From: Tillus elongatus
Taxonomy: Eukaryota > Arthropoda > Insecta > Coleoptera > Cleridae
Assembly (NCBI GenBank): GCA_964006375.1
Contig: OZ023262.1
Coordinates: 51,471,222 to 51,535,221 of the forward strand
DNA length: 64,000 nucleotides
Direction: 5' to 3'
Position numbers and translations under genes: made by a program. Below, in pieces: positions 1 to 7,795 of the stretch (position 1 is its first letter; every line of letters starts with the position of its first letter). The notes below the pieces were generated by a model, which saw only the letters and a list, made by a program, of their open reading frames with translations, was not told where the DNA came from and did not search any database.

Positions 1-107
1 GTTCACTTAGCTTAATTGTATGTAACCAGATGAAAAAATAAAATAACATTATTTTAATAAAGACTTTTATTTTATTCTAAGTACATTAATACATTAAATA
101 TATAAGC
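1..107. terminator. Convergent poly(A) signal cluster left of integrase
   Basis: Plus-strand AATAAA occurs at 37-42 and 56-61. The reverse complement TTTATT at 66-71 and 71-76 gives minus-strand AATAAA 32-42 bases past the integrase stop. The minus-strand signals fit 3' ends of the integrase transcript. The plus-strand ones suggest a convergent gene ending just inside the window from the left; in a Polinton the missing DNA polymerase is the obvious candidate, but that is inference. Confidence 0.45.
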
Positions 108-1079
108 TTATTTAACATCATCTGAATGTATCCAAGAATTATGAGATTTATCGAAACCAAGCCATTTCACATACGACTTGGCGCCTTTCTTTCTGATCAC
201 TCTTTCAACTAAATAATAATCAGGGGTTGCAGTCTTTTGTAGCTCCTCTTCATAAAATCCACCACTGATTGGTTTACCTTGCATGTCTTCTATTAAATAG
301 GTGGTTGGATTTGTGAAATGAATACTAACAATCTTGAATAATTCTGTTGACCAGCGAGGTGTATACCCCTTTTCAAATTGAGCTTTTGCTTTACTTATAC
401 GTACAACATCACCCACTTTAAATTTATTTTTGTTAAACACTTTCAGATTTGAGTAAACTTGTTTCAGAATAGCTTTTTCATTTTTCTTGTTAACATCTTG
501 AGGTTTTACACCAGTTGTTCGATGAACAGTAGCGTTGTAAGTAGCAGTCACGTCAGGTAGTGTATTAATCCACTTGTAGGAACCAATCAAGTTGAAATTT
601 TTATATATCTTCTCTTTCAAGGTACGTATGACTCTTTCCACCATTGCAGCCTTCTTCACACTATAAGTGCTGTAGTGATTGATGTTATATTTTTTCATTA
701 AGGCGTTAAATTTTGAGTTATAGAACTCGCGGCCAAGATCAGACTGGATGTTAGATGGCGCTGTACTAGTAGATAAAATATCAGCCATAGCTTTAGTCAC
801 CTCTTCAGCAGTTTTAGATTTAAGAGGGCGCGTCCACACATACTTTGAAAAACAATTAATAACCACTAAAATATACTTGTAACCAGAGTTTGCTTTGTAG
901 TAGTCTGTAAATTCTGCTAAATCAATCTGCCATAAATCATTTAAACCTTTGATTATTGTACGTCTACGTTTAAAATTGATTCTTGCTGGTTTATATAACT
1001 CATCAATAATTTGTTTTTTGGTATTAGATGGTTCAACAGTTTTGCGTCTCATGGCGATGTTGGATTTAAAAGTATCCAC
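108..1079 (-). CDS. Polinton/Maverick integrase (rve core plus chromodomain)
   Basis: A 323-residue retroviral-type integrase that would insert the Polinton by DDE strand transfer in the nucleus. The core is seen in order: D53 in WQIDLAEF, D114 in QSDLGREF, and E148 in MVERVIRTLK. The C-terminal ~40 residues (YYLVERVIRKKG... VKWLGF... NSWI) are a chromodomain, typical of Polinton and chromo-integrases, which may steer insertion to marked chromatin. An N-terminal HHCC zinc motif is not visible. The first ATG overlaps the upstream same-strand frame by 31 bases; a second Met at residue 10 would reduce this. The frame is uninterrupted and poly(A) signals follow the stop. Confident in the family; activity is unknown. 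Confidence 0.93.
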   Translation of the reverse strand: MDTFKSNIAMRRKTVEPSNTKKQIIDELYKPARINFKRRRTIIKGLNDLWQIDLAEFTDYYKANSGYKYILVVINCFSKYVWTRPLKSKTAEEVTKAMADILSTSTAPSNIQSDLGREFYNSKFNALMKKYNINHYSTYSVKKAAMVERVIRTLKEKIYKNFNLIGSYKWINTLPDVTATYNATVHRTTGVKPQDVNKKNEKAILKQVYSNLKVFNKNKFKVGDVVRISKAKAQFEKGYTPRWSTELFKIVSIHFTNPTTYLIEDMQGKPISGGFYEEELQKTATPDYYLVERVIRKKGAKSYVKWLGFDKSHNSWIHSDDVK

Positions 1080-1564
1080 TTATCATGTAAATCTTTTAGT
1101 TTGCTGTCTATTTCTCCCAGCTTATTCTTTAGCTTCTTATTCTTTAACACATCAATATCTTTTAAAACTTGAGTAGTTATGTTCTTAGCTAAAATTTTCA
1201 ATTTATTTTCAAATTCGTTTTTTAAATCTTCCAACTCAGGTTTGTGTACAGCTTCAAGTAGTATGGCAATGATTCTTTGTTTTACCTCATCTTTGTTCTT
1301 CTGATAGTCGTCTATCCATACATCAACAAATTTTTTATTTACACCATCTGTTGCATCGACTGGATCAGCGATGTTACACAATCTATGGCTTTGCAAATCA
1401 AAATCACCACTATCAGTTCTTGGGAAAATCTCTCTTTCAATAATTTTAAACTTAGAACCTTTATTGGATTGGGAACGTCCGAACTTATCGATAGACATTT
1501 TTATACTAAGCACTAAGGTAGGTATATCTGTGATATATGTAGGTATATTAGGCGATAACACCAA
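1049..1564 (-). CDS. Polinton protein with phage tail-fibre-like motif and coiled coil
   Basis: A 171-residue frame between integrase and the DUF8207-like gene. Residues 54-81 (DFDLQSHRLCNIADPVDATD, then GVNKKFVD) match the 'residual N-A-D-P-x-D-A-T-D-A-V-N-K-K-Y-V' motif common in phage tail fibres and in uncharacterised Polinton proteins. The rest (about 85-165) is charged with heptad-like leucines, so a coiled coil is likely. Met23 (MSIDKFGR, codon at 1498-1496) is the likelier start; using it removes the overlap with the upstream frame, while the 3' end still overlaps integrase. It could be a vertex fibre or a tape-like structural protein; that is inference from the motif only. Confidence 0.7.
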   Translation of the reverse strand: MVLSPNIPTYITDIPTLVLSIKMSIDKFGRSQSNKGSKFKIIEREIFPRTDSGDFDLQSHRLCNIADPVDATDGVNKKFVDVWIDDYQKNKDEVKQRIIAILLEAVHKPELEDLKNEFENKLKILAKNITTQVLKDIDVLKNKKLKNKLGEIDSKLKDLHDKWILLNPTSP

Positions 1565-2582
1565 CCTCCTTCAGTTCTTCAATGATTGACTGAATTTCAT
1601 TGTTATGAGCATTATTACCAGCAGCTTGGGCAGCTACTAAAAGTCTAAGTCTATCAACCAGCTCATTTATGTCATCCCAATAGACATATTCTATTTGTTT
1701 GTTATTTTGTAGCATATAGTTGTTAGTGTTGCTGCTTACATTCTGAGCTCTAGGTTCAGTTTTTTGTTCTGCGTTATGATGTGTGTCGTAACCAAAACCT
1801 TGAGGAGTTGAGGATCTTCGTCCTCTTGGGTTTATAACTGGTTTTATTAGAGTCAGATACTTTTTCGAGGAACAACCCTTGGTTCGTGCGTTGGGATCGT
1901 AGTTCATTTTATGAACACTAGTTGCTTCTAGAATATCTCTATAGTGTTGAAGATCGTCATAGGTATACCCTCTAGGTGTTTTCATAAATATCAATTCTAG
2001 CAGACCTTGTGTTTGCGGATATCTCCTTTGACCTAGTCGAATGTCATTATCAGTAAAGTCCAAGTGTTTATTGCCAAGACTCCAACTACCAGTATCTTTA
2101 GCGTAGCGAGCACCATACGTTTGATCAATAGTAGCAAGCCTCGGTGGTTCAGTAAAATACTTGTCTACATAATATCGAACTCGTTCAGGATATTGCTCCA
2201 AAAATTCTTGATATGCTGGGTTGTTTGTGACAGTTTGTAGATCTGCCTCAAGCTCTTCAAATGTTGGGATATCCTCATCAAAACTTGTCTCTACTTCTGG
2301 TTCGGCTTCAAAAACTTCATGGTCTTTAAGGAACTCAACTTTGGGTTTCTTTTCTGGTACCGCTTCTTCTTTGATTTGTTCAGCTGGTGACTGCAGTTTA
2401 AGCGTTGATGTATTTTTAGATATTTCACTCAGTGGGTCAACAAGTGGTTTATATAAACGCTGCAGGGCTTCATCATTCTCAGCTCTACCAAGCTTAAGCA
2501 TTAAATGTTTTTTTCGAATGTTTTCGGCAAGTTGTAAAATCTTTTTCTTGATTTTTCTCTCTTGTTTACCCATCACCTCCAT
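1548..2582 (-). CDS. Polinton-associated DUF8207-like protein
   Basis: A 344-residue protein of a type often found beside Polinton integrases in insects and annotated, from memory, as DUF8207. N-terminal ~45 residues are basic and helical (KKKILQLAENIRKKHLM); residues ~60-130 are acidic and low complexity. The conserved block lies around residues 155-275, with DQTYGARYAKDTGSWSLGNK and later RGYTYDDLQHYRDILEATSVHKMNYDPNAR. No catalytic motif is apparent and its function is unknown. It lies head-to-tail with the fibre-like and integrase frames, overlapping by 17 bases if the longest downstream start is used, so the three probably share a minus-strand transcript. Confidence 0.75.
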   Translation of the reverse strand: MEVMGKQERKIKKKILQLAENIRKKHLMLKLGRAENDEALQRLYKPLVDPLSEISKNTSTLKLQSPAEQIKEEAVPEKKPKVEFLKDHEVFEAEPEVETSFDEDIPTFEELEADLQTVTNNPAYQEFLEQYPERVRYYVDKYFTEPPRLATIDQTYGARYAKDTGSWSLGNKHLDFTDNDIRLGQRRYPQTQGLLELIFMKTPRGYTYDDLQHYRDILEATSVHKMNYDPNARTKGCSSKKYLTLIKPVINPRGRRSSTPQGFGYDTHHNAEQKTEPRAQNVSSNTNNYMLQNNKQIEYVYWDDINELVDRLRLLVAAQAAGNNAHNNEIQSIIEELKEVGVIA

Positions 2583-3041
2583 CTTGCTAAAGTTATTTGT
2601 TTCGTGTTAAGAGATGCAAACAGTTCTGTGGTTTAAGGTGTACTAGCTTTGAATTGGTTGTATGTCTCCCTATCTAGTGTTAGGTATCTAACACAACAGG
2701 TAGACCCGGTTGTTAGACAGGTTGTTAGACAGGTTGTTAGATAGGTTGTTAGACAGGTTGTTAGACAGCTGTATTAGACAGCTGTGTTAGACAGCTGTGT
2801 TAGACAGCTGTGTTAGACAGCTGTGTTAGACAGGTTGTTTTAGACATGTTGTTGTAGACAGGTTGTTTTAGACAGGTTGTTTTAGACAGGTTGTTTTAGA
2901 CAGGTTGTTTTAGACATGTTGTTTTAGACAGGTTGTTTTAGACAGGTTGTTTTAGACAAGTTGTTTTAGACAGGTTGTCTGTCTTGTTAGCTGGTTGGTT
3001 GTCCTGCTAGACATCTCTTTGTTGTTGTTGGTTGTAGACCA
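2583..3041. repeat. Intergenic minisatellite with 12-, 13- and 14-bp units
   Basis: Between the 5' end of the DUF8207-like gene and the 3' end of the ATPase gene. From about 2708 to 2980 a TTAGACA-containing unit is repeated about 20 times: first a 12-bp form (GGTTGTTAGACA), then a 13-bp form (GCTGTGTTAGACA), then a 14-bp form (GGTTGTTTTAGACA). No open frame crosses it. It has no spacers and so is not CRISPR. Flanks 2583-2707 and 2981-3041 show nothing else. Confidence 0.9.
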
Positions 3042-3785
3042 TTAGATTAATATGTAGCTATCGAATCCTTTTCTATATCTCCCTCTGTGGACTTCGTTTT
3101 CTTTTACAATCACCAACACACCATACTTATTACCATTCCAGCATTGACAACATATATTTTTAAATTGTTTAAAGTCCATATCAGTGGTCACATGATCGTC
3201 ATAGATGTGTTTTAAGTTCGTTTCATCTTGTTTAAAGAGAATCAAAACGTTAGCGTTATCACGTATCAGATGTTTGGGTATTCGAGTATATGTTTGACAG
3301 AGATAGAATGAATCAATATTCTTATGTCTCCCCATACTAAAGTATGCTCTCATTTTATCTTGTTTGTCACAAGCCACATCATCGAATATAAACACCGAGT
3401 TCTCCTGGGCTTCTGCTGGATCTAATATTTCATCGTTTTCACTATATGGATAATAACCAACACTTTTTGTAGCATCCAACACCCTTTGTAACATCTTATA
3501 TTTAGGTTGATACAGAGACTTTGAATACACATACACGTTATCAAACTTTAAACCGTTCGGTTCAAACAATAAACTTAACATAACATTTGTTTTACCACAC
3601 CCACTAGGACCACATATGATACCTCTAACTGTGTTTGGGAAGAGAGGACCATGCCTTAGTTGTTGTTCTGCTGTATCAACAACATCGTCTATATTTGTAA
3701 TAGGTAAGACAGAAGCGTGTTTGATGGTGTGCATCTTGACTGGAACTAAACTATATTTTTCGAGTATGTATATAAATATAGACAT
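3042..3785 (-). CDS. Polinton genome-packaging ATPase (FtsK/HerA, A32-like)
   Basis: A 247-residue P-loop ATPase of the kind that would pump the element's DNA into capsids. Walker A is GPSGCGKT at residues 59-66 and Walker B is VFIFDDV at 131-137. Downstream SMGRHKNIDSFYLCQTYTRI is the sensor region of A32-like ATPases. The frame is uninterrupted. The longest start (3785) is only 26 bases from the divergent minor capsid gene and overlies a TATA element, so Met18 (codon 3734-3732, MHTIKH), preceded by a CCAGTC initiator-like sequence, is the better start. Confidence 0.9.
   Translation of the reverse strand: MSIFIYILEKYSLVPVKMHTIKHASVLPITNIDDVVDTAEQQLRHGPLFPNTVRGIICGPSGCGKTNVMLSLLFEPNGLKFDNVYVYSKSLYQPKYKMLQRVLDATKSVGYYPYSENDEILDPAEAQENSVFIFDDVACDKQDKMRAYFSMGRHKNIDSFYLCQTYTRIPKHLIRDNANVLILFKQDETNLKHIYDDHVTTDMDFKQFKNICCQCWNGNKYGVLVIVKENEVHRGRYRKGFDSYILI
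3769..3780. promoter_or_regulatory. Candidate bidirectional TATA element
   Basis: An almost self-complementary TATATAAATATA lies between the ATPase (minus) and the PLA2-domain gene (plus). Plus direction: TATAAATA at 3771, CACAGTT with A at 3801 (30 bases on), ATG at 3812. Minus direction: the same element, a CCAGTC about 35 bases downstream (3742-3737), and ATPase Met18 at 3734. Spacing fits arthropod TATA/initiator promoters. No experiment supports this. Confidence 0.5.
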
Positions 3786-3811
3786 GTAAGCGGATCACAC
3801 AGTTAGTATCA

Positions 3812-4633
3812 ATGTTGGTGTCACAGGGTGAAGGTCTTGTAAACACAGCCATTAACAAGCTACCTGTTGAGCTGCACGTTCCTGGTTATCAATTTTGTGG
3901 CCCGGGTACTAAACTTAAAGAACGTCTTGCTAGAGGTGATCAAGGTATCAATCCTTTAGATCGTGCTTGTCGAGACCACGACATCGCTTACTCTCAATCA
4001 AAAGAGTTAAGTGATAGGCATCGAGCCGACGAAGTGTTGGAGAATCGAGCTTGGGAGAGAGTCAATTCAAAGGACGCGAGTTTTGGTGAAAAGTTAGCCG
4101 CTTGGAGTGTTACAAACACCATGAAAGTTAAAAGAAAGCTCGGTATGGGTTTTGATGTAATCAACTCAAAACCGAGGAAAAAAGTTCCCTTTAAAAACAT
4201 TCTTAGTCTGATTGGAGAAGTTATAAAAGACAGAAATCTTATTCCATCAGAGAATGCCGTGTTTGATATCGCTCACGCAATTGTTAAACAGATTGGTGGG
4301 CGTAAGAATGTGCTGAAACCGCGAGTTATTCCAATACCTAAAAGCGGAGGCTTCCTTCCACTACTACCTTTAATTTTTGGTGGCCTGTCAGCGCTAGGTG
4401 CTCTGGGTGGCGGTGCTGCAGGCATTGCTAAAGCAGTTAACGATGCCAAATCAGCCAAACAAAAACTAGAAGAAGAAGAACGGCATAACAAAACGATGGA
4501 GGCTATTGCTATGGGTAAGAGAGGTAATGGTTTGAAATTAAAACCAAAGTATAAGAGACTCGGTAAAGGATTATATCTGAAGAAGCAGCGTAGCGGCTAT
4601 GGGTTGTATTTGCAGAAACCAAAAAACGAGTAA
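3812..4633 (+). CDS. Polinton minor capsid protein with PLA2-like domain
   Basis: A 273-residue virion protein. Residues 24-60 form a parvovirus-type phospholipase A2 domain: calcium-loop CGPGT at 29-33 and the His-Asp helix RACRDHDIAY at 51-60, so the catalytic His56-Asp57 pair is present. By family knowledge such domains act on membranes during particle entry. A hydrophobic Gly/Ala-rich stretch at about 177-202 (PLLPLIFGGLSALGALGGG) is followed by a charged helix and by repeated GxGLYLK motifs at the basic C-terminus, resembling adenovirus-type membrane-active minor core/capsid proteins. The frame is intact. Its 3' end overlaps the open frame of the protease. Confidence 0.85.
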   Translation: MLVSQGEGLVNTAINKLPVELHVPGYQFCGPGTKLKERLARGDQGINPLDRACRDHDIAYSQSKELSDRHRADEVLENRAWERVNSKDASFGEKLAAWSVTNTMKVKRKLGMGFDVINSKPRKKVPFKNILSLIGEVIKDRNLIPSENAVFDIAHAIVKQIGGRKNVLKPRVIPIPKSGGFLPLLPLIFGGLSALGALGGGAAGIAKAVNDAKSAKQKLEEEERHNKTMEAIAMGKRGNGLKLKPKYKRLGKGLYLKKQRSGYGLYLQKPKNE

Positions 4634-4638
4634 GATGT

Positions 4639-5001
4639 TTACCAGCAAGACCTCTAACAAATGAAGACCTTGTGCAATTTGCTGGTAAAATGAAAATTCC
4701 ATATTTTAGAGGTGTATACATGCGAGATACTTTGCCATCGAATGGGCCACGCAAGAATGAATCACTTATCATGAATTTGCAAACAAACAAGGAACCTGGC
4801 AGTCATTGGGTTGCAGTTAAGAAACGTGGTGACACAGCCGTGTACTTTGACTCATATGGAAACTTGAAGCCACCAGTTGAGCTGCAGCGTTACCTTAAAG
4901 ACTCTACTCTAATGTACAATCATGATGTGTATCAGAAATATAATACTTATAATTGTGGTCATTTATGTTTAAAATTTTTAAATAAAAGCCTTAAACGGTA
5001 G
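4639..5001 (+). CDS. Polinton adenain-like cysteine protease, start codon unclear
   Basis: A C5/Ulp1-type maturation protease that would cleave capsid precursors. Visible: His in GSHWVAV, Asp in YFDSYGN, Gln in YQKYN seven residues before the Cys of NCGHLCL, matching the adenain Gln-Cys spacing. Family-like sequence begins around 4642, but the frame has no ATG between the stop at 4591 and 4690, which lies inside the conserved N-terminal region. An ATG at 4635 is in another frame and soon terminates. Either a one-base change disrupted the start, or translation depends on a GTG (4672), frameshifting or splicing. The remaining frame to the stop is uninterrupted. Confidence 0.8.
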   Translation, partial: LPARPLTNEDLVQFAGKMKIPYFRGVYMRDTLPSNGPRKNESLIMNLQTNKEPGSHWVAVKKRGDTAVYFDSYGNLKPPVELQRYLKDSTLMYNHDVYQKYNTYNCGHLCLKFLNKSLKR

Positions 5002-5017
5002 TATCTGTGTTTCAGTC

Positions 5018-5734
5018 ATGTCGCAAACCTTCACGTTGAAAGATCGAAGTTGTCATCTGTCAACAGACTACGATCCTCCAATTGAATTGGATCCAGGTGG
5101 TAGTTATGCAGTTGCTTTGATAGGTTTTCACACATACAACAACATACCTAACATATATAAAGGTAAAAATAAATTTTATGTAAAAGAAGGAGCTGCTTGG
5201 AGAATCATCACGATACCTACTGGTGCATATGAAATAACACATTTGGAAAACTTGCTTCAAAATGAACTTGTTGGTGCTACAGCAACACGTGAACAAAAGC
5301 AGCTAGCTTTGATTCTCAGACCTAATCCCAACACCATTAGATGTGAAATAAAGTGTTTCACAAGTATCAGTTTTGAATCTGATGATTCGATTGGGCGAAT
5401 GCTGGGATTTTCAAAGCAAGTTCTTCAACCAGGTGTCTTCCATGAATCTGATTTACCTGTTGAAATAGTGGATGTTAAACAGATTCGTATAGAAACTAAT
5501 ATTGTGTCTGGTTCTTACTATAATGGAAAACCTTCACATACGTTATATGAGTTTGCACCGATGGTCGATCCTGGTTATGCAATCGATATAGAACCTAAGA
5601 ATCTAATTTATTTACCAGTAAACAAACGAGAGATTTCAAATATAAGCATCGACATCGTGGATCAAGATTCAGTTCCTGTAAACTTTCAAGGTGAAGAGGT
5701 GTCTGTTCGCTTAGAGCTTAAAAAGATTGCCTAG
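5018..5734 (+). CDS. Polinton penton-like minor capsid protein
   Basis: A 238-residue protein of the Polinton minor (penton, single jelly-roll) capsid family, predicted to close the capsid vertices. Recognised by the N-terminal FTLKDRSCHLSTDYDPPIEL and YAVALIGFHTYNNIPNIY, plus the later GSYYNGKPSHTLYEF segment. The frame is intact. An AATAAAAG TATA-like element at 4981 and a TTCAGTC just before the ATG suggest an own promoter with a very short leader. Its stop (5732-5734) is one base before the ATG of the 53-codon frame. Confidence 0.85.
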   Translation: MSQTFTLKDRSCHLSTDYDPPIELDPGGSYAVALIGFHTYNNIPNIYKGKNKFYVKEGAAWRIITIPTGAYEITHLENLLQNELVGATATREQKQLALILRPNPNTIRCEIKCFTSISFESDDSIGRMLGFSKQVLQPGVFHESDLPVEIVDVKQIRIETNIVSGSYYNGKPSHTLYEFAPMVDPGYAIDIEPKNLIYLPVNKREISNISIDIVDQDSVPVNFQGEEVSVRLELKKIA

Positions 5735-5735
5735 A

Positions 5736-5897
5736 ATGCTAGTCTTTAAAGATATAAAAGCAAGCGAATCTACCAAAACAAATTTAGTACAGTCAGCTCC
5801 TTTGAAGCATACACTTCGTTCCGATAATATTGAATTCCTTAAAAGTCTTGGTTATCATGTCATCAAAACTAGAAATATTCAAAGACCCCAAGTTTGA
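5736..5897 (+). CDS. Small 53-codon ORF between penton and major capsid genes
   Basis: ATG one base after the penton stop, TGA at 5895-5897 inside the major capsid frame (41-base overlap). It encodes a polar, mostly helical-looking peptide ending in the block SDNIEFLKSLGYHV. The same block survives without indels for about 41 codons in the second Polinton relic (about 27,785-27,905; SDNIEFFKSLGCHV), whereas neighbouring relic frames carry stops and indels. I know of no named function. A TATA-like element (5753-5760) lies inside it, so some conservation could be promoter-driven. Confidence 0.5.
   Translation: MLVFKDIKASESTKTNLVQSAPLKHTLRSDNIEFLKSLGYHVIKTRNIQRPQV
5753..5760 (+). promoter_or_regulatory. 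TATA box of the major capsid gene
   Basis: TATAAAAG lies about 100 bases before the capsid ATG at 5857. TTAGTAC/CAGTCAG initiator-like sequences follow 33-40 bases downstream (5785-5796). It sits inside the small 53-codon frame. Prediction from sequence only. Confidence 0.45.
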
Positions 5898-7062
5898 CGA
5901 CTCCATTGATCGAGAAGAACTTAGGTCTTACTATTCATCAACTAAATCGTTTGGTAACAGCGATGAAGTTGAAATAAACATCAATCAGCAAGATGCATTC
6001 GTATGTCTAGCAGAGTCAGCTCTAATAATCGAAGGTGCTCTGGAACCTCTAGTAGTACAAAATGCTACTGGTGTCTGCCACATGTCAAATAACGGAGGAG
6101 TAGATCTGTTTGAATCAATGATCTATGAATTAAATAACAAGGAAGTGGAGCGAGTACGAGATCCATACACCACAACAAACATCAAAACTCTGCTTTCGTT
6201 TAGTAAGAATGAAGCAAAATCTCTTAGCAATGCTGGTTTGAATGTATCCTCAGATCACATCACCTTAAACGATAACAAGTTTCACTTGCTCCTACCTCTT
6301 TGGTTCCTCTTCAGTTTCTTTCATCACTTTAAAGGAGTTCTCTGTGGTAAACATACTTTCCGATTTACAAGAGCTCGAAATGATTCCAACTGCTATTACA
6401 GCACAGGTACAGCAAGATCTAAGATAACTGTAACCAACATGTTTTTAAAAGCAAAACATGTATTTCCAAACGATCAAATGAAGCTGGAACTGATGGATAA
6501 AATAGCAAAAGACACATCTATATTTCTCGCATATCGGAAATGGGATATATATGAGCTACCATCACTCAGAGATATAAACAGAGATGTGTGGGCTGTTAAA
6601 ACTGCAACCAACTTGGAAAGACCTAGATATGTGATTATAGCGTTTCAAACAGATCGGAAAGATAACATAGGCAAAAAAGGTGACTTCTTCGATAACATCG
6701 GTATGGTAGATCTACGAGTGTTCCTAAATTCAGAATGCTACCCTTATGAAGCTATGAATATGGATTTCGAAAAATCAAAATACGTTGAAGCCTACCAGAT
6801 GTATACAGATTTTCAAAAAAGTTTTTACTATAAAAACATGTCGGAGCCTCTTTTAAATTATGATGAGTTTAAAGATAGAGCTCTATTTGTAATCGATTGC
6901 CAACACCAGAATGAATCAATCAAGTCTTCAACAGTCGACATCAAAGTGGAGTTTATGAGTAAAGACAATTTTGCTCCGAGAACTAGTGCCTACTGTTTAA
7001 TTATTCATGATTGTGTATTTGAATATAAACCTCTAACTGGTATTGTAAGAGCCATTATGTAA
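5857..7062 (+). CDS. Polinton major capsid protein (double jelly-roll family)
   Basis: A 401-residue capsid protein starting at MSSKLEIFK. The open frame reaches back to 5830 only through a TTG, so the ATG at 5857 is chosen. Family-typical pieces are VEININQQDAFVCLAESALIIEG near residue 45-65, LLFESMIYELN-like DLFESMIYELNNKEVERVRDP around 90-110, KFHLLLPL around 145, and a C-terminal VDIKVEFMSKDNFAP...AYCLIIHD. This is the trimeric major capsid family shared by Polintons and virophages/adenoviruses. The frame is intact, and poly(A) signal AATAAA follows at 7091-7096. The first ~50 codons recur in the relic at about 27.9-28.06 kb. Confidence 0.88.
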   Translation: MSSKLEIFKDPKFDDSIDREELRSYYSSTKSFGNSDEVEININQQDAFVCLAESALIIEGALEPLVVQNATGVCHMSNNGGVDLFESMIYELNNKEVERVRDPYTTTNIKTLLSFSKNEAKSLSNAGLNVSSDHITLNDNKFHLLLPLWFLFSFFHHFKGVLCGKHTFRFTRARNDSNCYYSTGTARSKITVTNMFLKAKHVFPNDQMKLELMDKIAKDTSIFLAYRKWDIYELPSLRDINRDVWAVKTATNLERPRYVIIAFQTDRKDNIGKKGDFFDNIGMVDLRVFLNSECYPYEAMNMDFEKSKYVEAYQMYTDFQKSFYYKNMSEPLLNYDEFKDRALFVIDCQHQNESIKSSTVDIKVEFMSKDNFAPRTSAYCLIIHDCVFEYKPLTGIVRAIM

Positions 7063-7090
7063 TCTTTTGTATGTAAATATTATTACTCCT

Positions 7091-7096
7091 AATAAA
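7091..7096 (+). terminator. Poly(A) signal of the major capsid gene
   Basis: AATAAA lies 29 bases past the capsid stop codon. No later capsid-type gene follows, so this is probably the right edge of the Polinton gene block. I could not locate the right terminal inverted repeat in 7100-7600. Confidence 0.55.
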
Positions 7097-7599
7097 TTAA
7101 TTGTATTACAATCGAGTGTTTTATTTCTAACCTTAAACCGTTGTCTAAGAAACAAATTTGGTGGGTTTACGATATAAAAACATATATTTCAATTTTATAA
7201 TAAAATAATTTACACCAAATAACTTATATAAAAATTCGCTACCGATTCTCTATTTAAACTAAAGCCGTCATATGATCTGGGCATTCACCTATCACCTAAA
7301 GCGGAAACACTTATGATAACGGTTCCTCAGCTGGTGTACTATTTACACGATTGAAATAAAATCATAACGTTTTATTTCGCTTTATTTAATTCGATCGACT
7401 TAATTTTCATCCTACATACGACGTTATTTATATTAATTCTAATGAGATAATTTTAAATTGATTTGATTTTACTAAACAGGTTAGTCTTTGGCATGTGGTT
7501 TATTACTAATAATTACCTTCTTATTACGCATGTTATTTTAACTGGCATAATACAGGTTAGTTGGTTTTTGATTACGTCATCTCAGGTTAGTTCGCTACT
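7097..7599. other. AT-rich sequence without recognised feature
   Basis: Short frames only. It may contain the outer part of the Polinton, but the partner terminal repeat would be outside the window, so the boundary cannot be fixed. Confidence 0.4.
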
Positions 7600-7795
7600 T
7601 GTTCGAGTTAAATACGAAGTCAGGTGGTGGAGGTGCTCGGGGGCCGTCGGGTCCACCACCGGTCTGGTCGGGGGCCGTCGTCAGTTCCACCACCTACACC
7701 TCCACCACCGGTGGCGAAGTGGCGGTGGTGGCTCCAGAACCCCCCATCTATACCTACTATTGTCATTTGCTATTTTGCAAACTGTCAGTGGGAGG
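7600..7795. other. GC-rich low-complexity island
   Basis: About 190 bases of GGTGG/CCACC-rich sequence in AT-rich surroundings. One plus frame reads a Gly/Pro/Ser/Thr-rich peptide (GGGGARGPSGPPPVW) and another a Pro-rich one, but no frame has a supported start or homology. It could be a relic exon or a simple-sequence expansion. Confidence 0.35.

Noticed and set aside
2221..2610. 129-codon plus-strand ORF
   Set aside because: Antisense shadow of the DUF8207-like gene, Ser-rich from complementary codons.
2708..2980. CRISPR-like direct repeat array
   Set aside because: Units are contiguous with no spacers, and the sequence is animal; it is a minisatellite.
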